Shown here: piece after piece, positions 41,551-51,145 of the stretch | Layout: each line of letters starts with the position of its first letter | How positions within the stretch are numbered: position 1 is the first letter of the stretch | NCBI RefSeq assembly: GCF_016031625.1 | Contig: NZ_JACCHP010000004.1 | Span: 248,001-312,000, forward strand | Length of the DNA stretch: 64,000 nucleotides | Origin: Bradyrhizobium agreste | GTDB taxonomy: Bacteria; Pseudomonadota; Alphaproteobacteria; Rhizobiales; Xanthobacteraceae | Direction: 5' to 3' | Notes under the pieces: model-generated | What the model saw: the letters and a program-made list of their open reading frames with translations, nothing else | Databases searched by the model: none | What the model was told of the DNA's origin: nothing | Translations under genes and position numbers: made by a program

Positions 41551-42602
41551 CTACAGCTTGAAAGGAACGTTGTAGCAAGCCGCGATCAAGGAAAGCTCGT
41601 GGGCCAGCGCGGGGCCGATAGGAACGCCTTGTGCCAAGTTGGTCATTTTCGCCAAGTATTCTCGCTCTCCCGGCAAAAAGATTTGCTGTACGCCGGGAGC
41701 TCTTTTTGCGCTTTTGATATCGCCGATGGCCTTCTGCATACGCGCTGCGTATGATGCGGGCTCATCGAATGCAGCAACGGGCAACACACCAAACAAATGA
41801 CCACTATTTTGCGGCTCGCTCGTTTTCGCGTACAAATCACTGACGTCGCGTCCGAAGAGCGCTCCCGATAGCATCGTGCTCAAGAGCCCAACGGTTAGGG
41901 TAAGGGCATATCCCTTCGGGCCGCCAACCGGGACCATGAAGCCCTTCAAAGCCTCCGCTGCGTCCACGGTTCCGGACCAGTGGCCCAATCGGAGGGAATC
42001 GGCTTACCTTCCTTGGCTGCCACGATTATTTTGCCTCGCGCAGCTACACTGCAAGCCATGTCAAGAACAATCGGGAAGTCTCCCGAGGCAGAAAAGGCTA
42101 TGGCAAATGGGTTGTTGCCAAGGATTGCCTCCGCACCGCCCCCGGGAGCCATGTGATTGATGGCTCCAATCGTAAATACGATTCCGATCATCCCGTTCCG
42201 AGCGGCCATTTCCGCGTAGTAGGCGGCTGCTCCAAAATGATTGCTGTTGCGAACCGCAACGAAGACGCAGTCGTCATTGGACGCCTTTTCTATCGCAGCT
42301 TCCATCGCGCGTACGCCAACGAGATGTCCGAGGCCATTGTCGCCGTCGATGACCGCAGTCGTGCGGGTCTGACGCACGGTCTTGATAGTTGGCCGGCCAT
42401 TTGTCCCACCATCCACCAGCCGCTTGACATAAATGGGGAACCGAACGACTCCATGGGATGCGACACCCCGGAGGTCGGCCTCTATCAGATTGTCTGTAAC
42501 GATCATTGCGTCATCGGTCGGAACGCCGAGCCTAATCAACACCCCGACGCAGAAGTCATTTAATACACGTTCTAGAACGCGGACCGGCATCTTCTCGTTC
42601 AT
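41551..42602 (-). pseudogene. Ldh-family (malate/L-lactate/ureidoglycolate-type) dehydrogenase, frameshifted
   Basis: The first frame (42602 to 41946) gives an Ldh_2 N-terminal region with ASHGVVRFPIYVKRL, RNSNHFGAAAYYAEMAA (catalytic His) and DMACSVAARGKIIVAAKEGKPIPSDWATGP. The second frame (to 41551) resumes at TVDAAEALKGFMVPVGGPKGYALTLTVGLLS and runs to a normal C-terminus. The break is near 41968-41985 and a few residues seem missing. The family uses NAD(P) to oxidise 2-hydroxyacids. It lies directly after a BKACE pseudogene on the same strand. Confidence 0.8.
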
Positions 42603-42619
42603 TCTGTCCTAAGCTCCGC

Positions 42620-43503
42620 TCACGAGAGTCCGACCAGGGCTCTTGTCTCTGAGGGGGTCGCGACCTCCCGTCCCATAGCGCGAGCCAATCTAGCGATCTC
42701 CCGCACCACCTCTCCCCATTGTCGGGTGCGCCGAGTTCCGGCCAACCGTAGTCTCCAAGTCCGACCGCAACGTGTCCACCGAGCTCGATCGAGGCCGCGG
42801 CCGGACCGATGGGATTTCCGATCTTGGTGCATACCGTCCATTCGATCGGCTTCATTGGAAGAAAATCAAGGTGAGCCATCAAGCCCTTGATCGTACCCGG
42901 ATGTCCGCCGAGAATACCATGGTCAGTTAGCTCGAACATGAAGTATGCGGGTTCAGCCACGAGCCCCATTTCGCAAAGCGCCTCGAAGCTGCGTGTAAAT
43001 GCAATCGTCCAGCTCACGAATTGGGGTTTGATGCCAAGTTCTGGTAGCCGTTTGGCAAAAGCGATTAGCGTTGCGGTATCGTTGCGATATGTCTGCGTGT
43101 CCGTGACATAACGGCGCTCTTCTGCATCAAAACGATCGATATTGGTGCTACCTGTATCGATAGGCGCCAAATCTGGTCGTGTAGCGGGATCGCGCGAAAG
43201 CTGCTCAATATGCGCGAGCCGGTCCATTGCATCGCCTGATTTTGAGATTTGGCCCAACGTCGGAAAAACCAGGCAATCACACCGGGCACGGATTGCGCGG
43301 GTCGCCTCCGCATAAACGGATGGATCGTGCGAAGGAGAGCCATCGGCATTGCGTGGATGAAAGTGAACAATGCTCGCGCCCGCCTCACAAGCTTTCTCGG
43401 CTTCGGTGGCTATTTCTGCTGGCGTGTAAGGAACATGAGGGTTTGCCGAGCGCGGCATGTATTCGTTAATGCGTGCTTCGATGATGAGCTTCTTAGGCTG
43501 CAA
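42620..43503 (-). pseudogene. BKACE-family (beta-keto acid cleavage enzyme) gene, frameshifted near the 3' end
   Basis: The first 260 residues follow BKACE/DUF849 enzymes: IVHFHPRNADGSPSHDP (metal-binding HxH), WTIAFTRSFEALCEMG, FELTDHGILGGHPGT and ELGGHVAVGLGDYGWPE. Near 42714-42722, at the CCCC run, the frame shifts; the correct end GEVVREIARLARAMGREVATP...ALVGLS continues in another frame to a stop at 42620. The family cleaves beta-keto acids with acetyl-CoA to give acetoacetate and a new acyl-CoA. Loss of about 30 terminal residues would probably impair it. Confidence 0.78.
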
Positions 43504-43655
43504 CTAACCCTCCCTTGAGCCATTCGGTACAATTTCAGTACCGGAGCAAGTCGGGAAGTCCTCAGACTTGCTTATGAGTGTTCTCGCTGGCGCGGCCACA
43601 GATCCATCCAACCTGCAATGCTTTGAAAACGCTCGCGCAGAGACCAGCCATCGCC

Positions 43656-44405
43656 CTAAACCGCTATCATACCGCCGTCGACCACCAGTTCGGCCCCCGT
43701 CATATAACTGGATCCGTCAGAAGCAAGAAAAGTGAGTGCTGCCGCGACCTCAGAGCACTTCCCGGGTCTTGCCATGATCGTGCTTCCCAGAATGAGCCGC
43801 GTCTGCTCCGGATCTGAGAAATAATCTTCATTTAGCGGCGTCCTGATCGTCCCAGGATGAATCGAGTTTACCCTTATCCGGTACTGCCACAAGTCGACAG
43901 CAGCGGCCTTTGTCAACATGCGGATGGCGCCTTTCGTCGCAGAGTAACCACTCATGCCTGGCATATTCGCAACGATGCCCGACACTGAGGAAACGTTGAC
44001 AATCGAACCGCCGCCGGCGCGCCTCATGCTGGGAACGATCAGCTTACACCCGAGGAAAGTGCCGCCGACGTTCACGTCGTATAGTCTCTTGAAGTCAACG
44101 AGCGAGAAGCTCTCGATTGTCTTTCGGATTAGTATTCCTGCATTGTTAATGAGAACATTGACGCATCCGAGAGCGCGCTCCGCCTCTCCGATGACATTGA
44201 TCCATGACTCTTCATCGACTACATCATGGGCGACGAAGATCGCTTTGCCGCCCGATGACGAGATCTCGCGGGCGACCCGAGTGCCGTTTTCCGTGTCTAC
44301 GTCGGTCAGCACAACTGCCGCATGTTGCTTGGCAAACTCGCGGGCGTGGGCTTCTCCCATTCCCTTGGCAGCACCGGTGACTATGGCAACCTTCCCCTGG
44401 AGCAT
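43656..44405 (-). CDS. Short-chain dehydrogenase/reductase
   Basis: The ATG at 44405 follows GGGGGAGAG, giving 249 residues. Classical SDR motifs are TGAAKGMGEAHA (cofactor loop), D-V after the second strand, NNAG, the catalytic Ser in NVSSVSG, YSATKGAIR (Tyr-x3-Lys) and HPGTIRTPL. An acid residue in LTDVDTENG suggests NAD preference. It follows the SMP-30-like lactonase gene on the same strand and probably oxidises the sugar or hydroxy compound imported by the upstream ABC system. Confidence 0.9.
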   Translation of the reverse strand: MLQGKVAIVTGAAKGMGEAHAREFAKQHAAVVLTDVDTENGTRVAREISSSGGKAIFVAHDVVDEESWINVIGEAERALGCVNVLINNAGILIRKTIESFSLVDFKRLYDVNVGGTFLGCKLIVPSMRRAGGGSIVNVSSVSGIVANMPGMSGYSATKGAIRMLTKAAAVDLWQYRIRVNSIHPGTIRTPLNEDYFSDPEQTRLILGSTIMARPGKCSEVAAALTFLASDGSSYMTGAELVVDGGMIAV

Positions 44406-44450
44406 CTCTCCCCCTTTCATCCAGCCGAGCTGTGACGGATTGCACGCCGG

Positions 44451-45395
44451 TCAAATTCCTGTTGTGTTAAGACACACGGCATAGATCGAAGTGCTTGCGG
44501 CCATGAACAAACGATTCTTGCGGCGACCGCCGAAGCACACGTTTGCACAGGTCTCAGGAAGATGTATTTTCCCGATCAATGCGCCATCTGCAGAATAGCA
44601 GCGAACCCCGTCCTCGGCAGGATCGGCCCATCCCATGCTGCACCAGATGTTTCCGTGGACGTCGACCCGAAGTCCATCAGCAAAACCAGGAGCAAAGTCA
44701 TCTGCAAACACGGAGCCGTTCTTCAAGCGTCCATCAACTACATTGAACTGGCGGATATGGGAGGGACCGCCGTCTGTGATGCCGCTGTCGACAACATAGA
44801 GCCGAGACTCGTCAGGGGACATCGCAAGGCCATTTGGCCTGACGAAGTCGTCAGCGACTACCGTGAGTGAGCCGCTCGGATCGAGTCTGTAGACCGCGCG
44901 AGGGAGCTCGGCTTCCTGCTTGATGCCTTCATAGTCGCTATCAATCCCGTATCCCGGGTCAGTGAACCAGACGGCGCCATCCGACGTCACAATGACGTCG
45001 TTGGGTGAGCTAAGACGTTTTCCTTCGTAACGATCTGCGAGTACCGTTATGTTGCCGTCCAACTCCGTTCTGGTGACGCGCCTGAGATGCTCGCAGCTCA
45101 CGAGGCGTCCGGCCCGGTCGCGGGTATTGCCGTTGGCGTAGTTTGAGGGGCTTCGGTATATTCCTAATTTTCCATCGGATTCGAGCCATCGGTAAATGCG
45201 ATTGTTCGGGATATCGCTGAATAGAAGGCAACCACTATCGCCGAAATAAACCGGACCTTCTACCCAGCCGAAGCCGGTTGCAAGGCGCTCGATCGGCGCA
45301 TTGCCAATTTTGTAAGTAAAGCGTCTATCCAACGCCTCGACGCCGGCGACCGGATACCGTGAGCTATTTTCAATCGGGCCGAGAGCAAAACCCAC
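44451..45395 (-). CDS. SMP-30/gluconolactonase family protein
   Basis: The 314-residue beta-propeller has SMP-30 motifs: FGWVEGPVYFGDSGCLLFSDIPNNRI (metal-binding Glu), NGNTRDRAGRLVSCEH, LSSPNDVIVTSDGAVWFTDPGYGI (Asn and Asp ligands) and RPNGLAMSPDESRLYVVDSG. Such enzymes hydrolyse sugar lactones. It is situated between an SDR (which could make the lactone) and a ribose/xylose-type ABC importer; 17 bases separate it from the permease gene. Together these indicate an oxidative sugar pathway. Confidence 0.9.
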   Translation of the reverse strand: MGFALGPIENSSRYPVAGVEALDRRFTYKIGNAPIERLATGFGWVEGPVYFGDSGCLLFSDIPNNRIYRWLESDGKLGIYRSPSNYANGNTRDRAGRLVSCEHLRRVTRTELDGNITVLADRYEGKRLSSPNDVIVTSDGAVWFTDPGYGIDSDYEGIKQEAELPRAVYRLDPSGSLTVVADDFVRPNGLAMSPDESRLYVVDSGITDGGPSHIRQFNVVDGRLKNGSVFADDFAPGFADGLRVDVHGNIWCSMGWADPAEDGVRCYSADGALIGKIHLPETCANVCFGGRRKNRLFMAASTSIYAVCLNTTGI

Positions 45396-45412
45396 AGCAG
45401 ATTCTCCTCACC

Positions 45413-46390
45413 CTAGGCTTCTTTCAAGCGGCCGCCAAACTTGTCGGCGCACACAGCCATCAGGATGATCGCGCCGATCACGACCTGATGCCAGAACGTG
45501 TTGACGTTCAGGATATTGAGGCCGTTGCGTACGACGGCCATGAGGATCGCACCGGCCGCGGTACCCAGCAGGGACGCCTTGCCTCCGGCCAGGCTCGTCC
45601 CTCCCATGACCACTGCTGCGATCACGTCCAGTTCATATCCCTCGCCAGCCTCTGGCATCGCCGCTTCAAGGCGAGATGTGAGGAGAACACCCGAAAGAGC
45701 GGCCAGAAATCCCGTCAGGGCGTAGACAGTGATCTTAATGTGATCGATCCTTATACCGACCAGACGCGCGGCTTCCGGGTTGCTACCGATCGACAGAGTG
45801 TAGCGTCCGAACCGCGTTTGATAGAGTAGAAAGTAGATCGCCAAAAACGTCACTATGGTGATTAGAACCGGCATCGGTACCAGCCAGACGAAGCCTTGTC
45901 CGAACATCTGGAAGGTCGGGTTAGACAAACCCGTGAGTGGAATGCCTTCGGTGTAGACCATGATCAATCCGCGGGTCATGACCATCATCGCCATGGTCAC
46001 AATGAAGTCGGCAATCTTCACTTTCGCGACCAACACACCGTTTACGATTCCGATCAGCGTTCCAGCCGCGAGACTTGCCGCGACGCTGGCGAACGGATTA
46101 AATCCCCGGTTCATCAGATCGGCGGCGATCAGACCCGTGAAGGCAAGCGTTGAGCCGACCGAGAGATCTATACCGCGCATGGCGATGACGAGCGTCGCGC
46201 CGAATGCTATGATGGCGACGAAAACGGCCTGTCGCGTGATGTCCGTGAGATTTCCCAGACTCAAGAAACGCGGCGAGGCCAGGCCAAGCGCGGCGATCAA
46301 CACGATCAATGCGATCAAGATGCCGCTGCCGCCCCCTGACAGCTTGAACCGTGAGCCGAGCGATTTTACGCCCAGAGTCTGAGCCGACAT
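45413..46390 (-). CDS. Sugar ABC transporter permease (RbsC/XylH type)
   Basis: The ATG at 46390 gives 325 residues with eight to ten helices. It shows the CUT2-type BPD_transp_2 pattern: FGATLVIAMRGIDLSVGSTLAFTGLIAADL and DVIAAVVMGGTSLAGGKASLLGTAAGAILMAVVRNGLNIL. The ATPase stop lies 1 base upstream. It forms the membrane channel of a sugar importer with the two following upstream genes. Confidence 0.92.
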   Translation of the reverse strand: MSAQTLGVKSLGSRFKLSGGGSGILIALIVLIAALGLASPRFLSLGNLTDITRQAVFVAIIAFGATLVIAMRGIDLSVGSTLAFTGLIAADLMNRGFNPFASVAASLAAGTLIGIVNGVLVAKVKIADFIVTMAMMVMTRGLIMVYTEGIPLTGLSNPTFQMFGQGFVWLVPMPVLITIVTFLAIYFLLYQTRFGRYTLSIGSNPEAARLVGIRIDHIKITVYALTGFLAALSGVLLTSRLEAAMPEAGEGYELDVIAAVVMGGTSLAGGKASLLGTAAGAILMAVVRNGLNILNVNTFWHQVVIGAIILMAVCADKFGGRLKEA

Positions 46391-46391
46391 C

Positions 46392-47924
46392 CTATCCTCC
46401 ACGAGTCCCCTCGTATGTCCGTTGAATTGAAAGCGAGGCGATAGTCTCTTCGCTCGCGGAAGAGGCGTCCAGGATTCCGGCAGCTTCTCCCTCGAACATT
46501 ACGAGAATCCGGTGGCACAACCCGATCAGCTCCGTGCTATCGGATGAAACGACGATGACCCCTTTGCCCATCCGAGAACTGGCTACGATCAACTGGTAGA
46601 CATCTGCCTTGGCCTTGATGTCGATCCCGCGGGTTGGCTCCTCGAGCAGGATCACTTCCGGCTCGGTCAATAGCCATCTTGCGAGCAGCACTTTTTGCTG
46701 GTTGCCGCCGCTCAAGCGCCCGATCGGCTGGTGAGGACCTTCCGACTTAATTCCCATCTCTTTGATGTATTTGATGCACCAGCTTCGCTCGGCGCCTTGA
46801 TTTAGCCGGATGCCGCCGAGCTTAGGCAGACTGGAAGCAGTCAAATTCCACCCGACGCTGTGTTCGGCGAAAATGCCTTGCGTCTTTCGTTCGGCGGGTA
46901 GAAACGCAATGCCGCTACGCATCGCAGATGATATTGAATCGATGGCGACCGGTTTCCCCTTCAAGAAGATATTTCCTGCATCTGCCGTCCCATCGCCAAA
47001 CAGTGCCCTTACGAGCGGGCTCTTGCCTGATCCTTCAAGTCCCGCGAGGCCTAAAATCTCTCCTTCATGTAAATTGAAGCAAATGTCTTGGAACGCTCCC
47101 TTCCGAGAGAGCCCTTCTACCCTGAGGATTGGATTCACGCCTGGGCTCGTTTTGGCCGGGAATTGCTTTCCAAGCGAGCCGCCGATCATCAGGCCGATCA
47201 CTTTGCTCACGTCGAGCGCCGAGGCCGGCAGGTCGGCGACGCACGCTCCATCGCGCAAGACGATCACGCGGTCACAGATCGTCAGCACCTCGTCCAGTTT
47301 ATGGGAAACGTAGATGACGGATTTTCCGGCCCGTTTCAGGTCGTTGATGATCCTGACAAGCCGCTCTCTCTCCGCTTTTTCGAGTGCCTCCGTTGGCTCA
47401 TCCATGATGAGGATGTTCGCGTTTGAATTCAACGCCCGGGCAATCTCCACGATCTGCCGCTGGGCAAGGGTGAGAGCGCCAATCGGGCAATCGAGATCGA
47501 GTTCGACGTTCAGTACCTTGTTCAGGATCTGCTGCGCGCTGTCGCGCATGGCCTTCTTTCGAAGCGGCGAAGTAAGCCGTGGCGATGTCCCAATCGAGAT
47601 TTCACGGCCGATAAAGATGTTTTCGACGGCATTCAGATCGGGAAAAAGACTAAGCTCCTGATAGATGATACTTATTCCGGCTCGTTGGGCATCCGCCGGC
47701 TCGCGAATGTCGACGTGTACGCCGTTGACCTCGACCTCTCCTTGATCAGGGACGTGCGCGCCGGCGAGAATTTTCATCAGCGTGGATTTCCCGGCACCGT
47801 TTTCACCGACCAGGCCGAGCACTTCGCCCTTGGCGAGGTTCATCGAAACGTTGAACAGCGCGTTGGTCGCGCCGAATCTCTTTCCGACCCCCGTGATCTT
47901 CAGAGCTTGTTCCGGTTTCGCCAT
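46392..47924 (-). CDS. Sugar ABC transporter ATPase with two nucleotide domains (RbsA/XylG type)
   Basis: The ATG at 47924 gives 510 residues. First domain: GLVGENGAGKST, QIVEIARAL region and LIMDEPTEAL. Second domain: LAGLEGSGKSP, RLSGGNQQKVLLARWL and VILLEEPTRGID. The first signature loop reads LTLAQRQIVEIARAL, as is normal for the degenerate half of CUT2 ATPases. It powers the importer. A strong hairpin sits between it and the upstream binding-protein gene. Confidence 0.92.
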   Translation of the reverse strand: MAKPEQALKITGVGKRFGATNALFNVSMNLAKGEVLGLVGENGAGKSTLMKILAGAHVPDQGEVEVNGVHVDIREPADAQRAGISIIYQELSLFPDLNAVENIFIGREISIGTSPRLTSPLRKKAMRDSAQQILNKVLNVELDLDCPIGALTLAQRQIVEIARALNSNANILIMDEPTEALEKAERERLVRIINDLKRAGKSVIYVSHKLDEVLTICDRVIVLRDGACVADLPASALDVSKVIGLMIGGSLGKQFPAKTSPGVNPILRVEGLSRKGAFQDICFNLHEGEILGLAGLEGSGKSPLVRALFGDGTADAGNIFLKGKPVAIDSISSAMRSGIAFLPAERKTQGIFAEHSVGWNLTASSLPKLGGIRLNQGAERSWCIKYIKEMGIKSEGPHQPIGRLSGGNQQKVLLARWLLTEPEVILLEEPTRGIDIKAKADVYQLIVASSRMGKGVIVVSSDSTELIGLCHRILVMFEGEAAGILDASSASEETIASLSIQRTYEGTRGG

Positions 47925-47941
47925 CAGAGAGTCCTTCCAAC

Positions 47942-47974
47942 GGAGAGAGCCGCGCAACGCACACGGCTCTCTCC
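47942..47974. terminator. 11-bp stem-loop between binding-protein and ATPase genes
   Basis: Perfect stem GGAGAGAGCCG/CGGCTCTCTCC with an 11-base loop, directly after the binding-protein stop at 47982 and ending 18 bases before the ATPase start. It is probably an mRNA-stabilising or attenuating hairpin that raises binding-protein yield; no T run. Confidence 0.55.
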
Positions 47975-47981
47975 CTAGCCC

Positions 47982-49049
47982 CTACTTGGTAGACTTCGCC
48001 ACGTAGATGTAGTCGGACGGGTCGAAAGTGCCGATGTTACTGGCGTCGTATGTCTTCGGGGCGACGAAGATCTTCTTTGGAACGCCCTCGCCCTTCATGA
48101 CGAACTGTTCGACGGCACGGACGATATTGCGCCCTTCTTCCTTCGCGCCGGTATCTACGGTCGCTGCAAAGTCCCCGACCTTGATTGCGTCATTGGCTTC
48201 CTTCATGTTCTCGTATCCGACGATCGCGATCTTTCCGTTCAGCTTTCTTGCCTTGAGCGCCTGCAGGCCACCCAGCGCCATTTCGTCATAAAGAGCGACA
48301 AGAATGTCGATGTCTGGATGCGCGGTGAGCATGTTCTCCGTCACGCTGAGACCTTGCGCCCGCACCCAACCAGCAGGCTGTTTCGCAACAATCTTCAGGT
48401 TCGGGTACTTTGAGATGATCTCATTGAAGCCCTTCATGCGCTGAGCGGTATGCGGCCCAGGGAGACCTTCCAAGATGGCGATTTTGACTTCACCCTTGTC
48501 CTTGTAGTGGTCTACGATCCATTGCGCTTGAGCACGACCACCGTCACTCTGGTCGTATCCGATGTCACTCACATAGTATGGATCATCGGCGACGGGCGAA
48601 TTGAACAGGAAGACGGGAATGCCGGCCTCGGTCGCGCGACGGATCAGAGGTTCCAACGCGCCCTCGTTGTAGAGAGCGACAGCAATTGCGTCTACGTGCT
48701 CATTAATCCACGCTTCCATCGTGCGGACCTGATCGTCTGTCGCGGACTGGCTCTTTGGCGCCTGAACGAGCAACTGAATCGTACTAGGACCACCCAACCT
48801 GTCGATCTCTTCCTTCACGCCGGCCAGGACCCGTTGGTAATAGGTATCCATGGCGGTGGGCAAGAAACCAACCTTCAACGGCCGGTGAGCCTTGGCTTGG
48901 GGCTTCGCCTCCTTACCGGTCGCCGGAATTACTTTGTCCAGAAGAATTCCGGGAAATGCGGCGCCGTAATCAGCAGCACGCACCACCGCAGGAACGATCA
49001 TCGCCGCAAGCAAGGTGGCGGCAAACGGCAAGCTAATAGAACGTCTCAT
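47982..49049 (-). CDS. Sugar ABC transporter substrate-binding protein (periplasmic-binding-protein-like, RbsB/XylF type)
   Basis: The ATG at 49049 after GGAGGGG gives 355 residues with a signal peptide (MRRSISLPFAATLLAAMIVPAVVRAA). A 30-residue linker rich in Lys/Ala precedes the Peripla_BP_4 fold: LKVGFLPTAMDTYYQRVLAGVKEEI, WINEHVDAIAVALYNEGALEPLIRRATEAGIPVFLFNSPV and DILVALYDEMALGGLQALKARKL. First gene of the importer operon (binding protein, ATPase, permease, lactonase, SDR). Sugar identity is unknown. Confidence 0.9.
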   Translation of the reverse strand: MRRSISLPFAATLLAAMIVPAVVRAADYGAAFPGILLDKVIPATGKEAKPQAKAHRPLKVGFLPTAMDTYYQRVLAGVKEEIDRLGGPSTIQLLVQAPKSQSATDDQVRTMEAWINEHVDAIAVALYNEGALEPLIRRATEAGIPVFLFNSPVADDPYYVSDIGYDQSDGGRAQAQWIVDHYKDKGEVKIAILEGLPGPHTAQRMKGFNEIISKYPNLKIVAKQPAGWVRAQGLSVTENMLTAHPDIDILVALYDEMALGGLQALKARKLNGKIAIVGYENMKEANDAIKVGDFAATVDTGAKEEGRNIVRAVEQFVMKGEGVPKKIFVAPKTYDASNIGTFDPSDYIYVAKSTK

Positions 49050-49174
49050 GTTTCCCCTCCAATGATTTCTAGGTACTGCACGTGCCGCACGCGCAAGCGC
49101 GGGCAGCCCTCGCCGATCGCTCCGATGACCCGGAGCGCCGCAAACGATCAATCGTTCGATGCGGTATCCTGCCG

Positions 49175-50716
49175 CTAATCCTTGAGATTGCGGAGAATCT
49201 CCTTCAAGAGCCGCCAAATAGGCTCTACCGTCGTATGGTTCAGGCGCTCCCGCGTCGTGTGGACGTCGAACGCTTCAGGCCCTATGGAGATCATGTCGAT
49301 TCCGGGAATCTTCTGGTTGAAGAGGCCAAGTTCGAGGCTCGAGTGCGAGACCTCTACATGCGGCTTGACCTTGAAGGTCTCTTCGTAGGCGCGCGTGGCC
49401 ACCGCCAAGAGCTTGGAGTCCTTGTTGTAGGGCCACTCGGGGCAGTCGGCGAAGGTCGTCACCTTTGTGCCGCGCCCCATCAGCGCAGCCAATCGCTCGA
49501 TGCGCTTCAGGATCGCGTAGCGTCGCGAGCTGATCGCACTTGGGATGGTCGAAAGAATCTCAACCTCCTCGTCGCTTGTCGACAGCAAGGCGATCGTATT
49601 CGAGCTCTCTACCAGGTTGGCAATGGTAAGGCTCATGCTCTGGACCCCATTGGGTGTGAGCGTGATGGCCTGGACGACCGAGTTGGCAGTGATGTCCGAG
49701 AGAACACGTTCCACAGCTTCAGTGTGACGCTCCAACCCGACCTCGAGCTTGGGGTCGCTGACAAAGAACTCCTTTTTTAGATCCGCCGAAACGCTCCTGA
49801 CGATTTCGTTCGCTCGGTCCAGATCAGCTTGATGCACGAGCAGGATCGCTTCGGCGTCGCCCGGGATGACGTATCGATTGACGCCTCCTTTGACGGAGGC
49901 AAGCCTAATCGGCAGTTCATCGAGGAGTGCACCAAGGATTCGGGCGAGAAGGACAATCGCATTGGCGCGTTCGAGGTGAATGTCAAACTCCGAGTGACCG
50001 CTGCTGAGCCCCTTCACGAACGCGCGCAGCGGCGTGAGGCCAGCCGGCGATTTCTGCCACTCAGCCGGTATTCGGAACCGAGCCGAGATATCGCCCGCGC
50101 AGCCTGCGAACAGGCTCTTTGGGTCGTGCCAATTGAAGTCGATCAGCCGCTTTCCAGTCAGGCGAGACGCATCGAAATACTGGGCGCCTCCCTTCCCCAC
50201 TTCCTCCTGTACGGTAAGCACGACCTCCAGCGGTGGATGTGGAATATCTGTCGAATCGAGCACCGACAATGCCAGAGCTACTCCTACAGTATTGTCCGCG
50301 CCGAGCGTCGTGCCCGTGCCATGGATGAAGTCACCATCGATCCGAAGTTTGATACCTTCCTTCTCGAAATCGTGATGCACTCCTTCATCGCTTTCGCACA
50401 CGATATCGGTATGACCATGGAAGATTACTGGAGCCGCACTCTCGTACCCATGCGTTCCAGGTTTTTTCACGAGGATGTTGTGAATGTCGTCTTGGAAGTA
50501 TTCGAGTCCACGATCCCGCGCGAACTGCGCTATGTAGTCGCTAACCTGCTTCTCGTTATACGAGCCGCGCGGGATCCGGCTGATCTCCTCGAAATAGTGA
50601 AAGAAGATTTCGGGCTTGAGGCCGGATAGGATACGGTTCGTCTCAGCACCACCCGCTCGAGCTTCGGTCTGTCGCCCGCTTGCAGTATCGGTCAAGGTCT
50701 GGTGCGCAGACATCAT
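49175..50716 (-). CDS. M20-family aminoacyl-histidine dipeptidase (PepD-like)
   Basis: The 513-residue metallopeptidase resembles PepD. FHGHTDIVCESD holds the first metal-binding His and Asp, GTTLGADNTVGVALAL the bridging Asp, and TVQEEVGKGGAQYFD the catalytic Glu and metal Glu. The lid domain has KGLSSGHSEFDIHLERANAIVLLARIL. ISHSSLELGLFNQK-like VSHSSLELGLFNQK and IGPEAFDVHTTRERL follow at the end. It has a 30-residue N-terminal extension and no signal peptide. It would split small peptides such as Xaa-His. Its place upstream of a sugar importer is unexpected. Confidence 0.87.
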   Translation of the reverse strand: MMSAHQTLTDTASGRQTEARAGGAETNRILSGLKPEIFFHYFEEISRIPRGSYNEKQVSDYIAQFARDRGLEYFQDDIHNILVKKPGTHGYESAAPVIFHGHTDIVCESDEGVHHDFEKEGIKLRIDGDFIHGTGTTLGADNTVGVALALSVLDSTDIPHPPLEVVLTVQEEVGKGGAQYFDASRLTGKRLIDFNWHDPKSLFAGCAGDISARFRIPAEWQKSPAGLTPLRAFVKGLSSGHSEFDIHLERANAIVLLARILGALLDELPIRLASVKGGVNRYVIPGDAEAILLVHQADLDRANEIVRSVSADLKKEFFVSDPKLEVGLERHTEAVERVLSDITANSVVQAITLTPNGVQSMSLTIANLVESSNTIALLSTSDEEVEILSTIPSAISSRRYAILKRIERLAALMGRGTKVTTFADCPEWPYNKDSKLLAVATRAYEETFKVKPHVEVSHSSLELGLFNQKIPGIDMISIGPEAFDVHTTRERLNHTTVEPIWRLLKEILRNLKD

Positions 50717-51145
50717 CTTCCTCCCATGGCTCCGCGCCGCTTTGTTGCGACCGCTTCGGAAGGCATGATAGGAAGTAGGAAAATAGCATCAAACGAATTA
50801 CTTGATCAGTTGAGTGAGCTACATTCACTTGATATGACGCCGATAAATGGATAGAGAGCTCCGCCACCAGTTCTTCACAGGAGCTTATTTAGGTCTCCGG
50901 AGCTGTCCTGCGTCCGATCATCCTCCCGCACGAAGCGCACGGGATTTTCAGACCTTGCTGATGCATAGCGCTGAAGGGGAGCTGGAAAGAATAGCGCGGC
51001 TCCCAGATTTAGCAGCAGAACCGTTTAGCCAAACGGGAGCCTCGTAGCCGAACTTGCTCAGAGGGTGTTCGGCCTTGAACAGAACTGAGGAAATAGCGGA
51101 GCCGGCGCCGATAAGACGTGCTCGCACGTCATGAGCGGAATGCGC
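50717..51145. other. 429-bp intergenic stretch
   Basis: No gene or strong motif seen. A 66-codon plus-strand open frame (50847-51047) has no recognisable features. AT-rich part at 50770-50830 may hold the promoter of the PepD-like gene. Confidence 0.4.
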
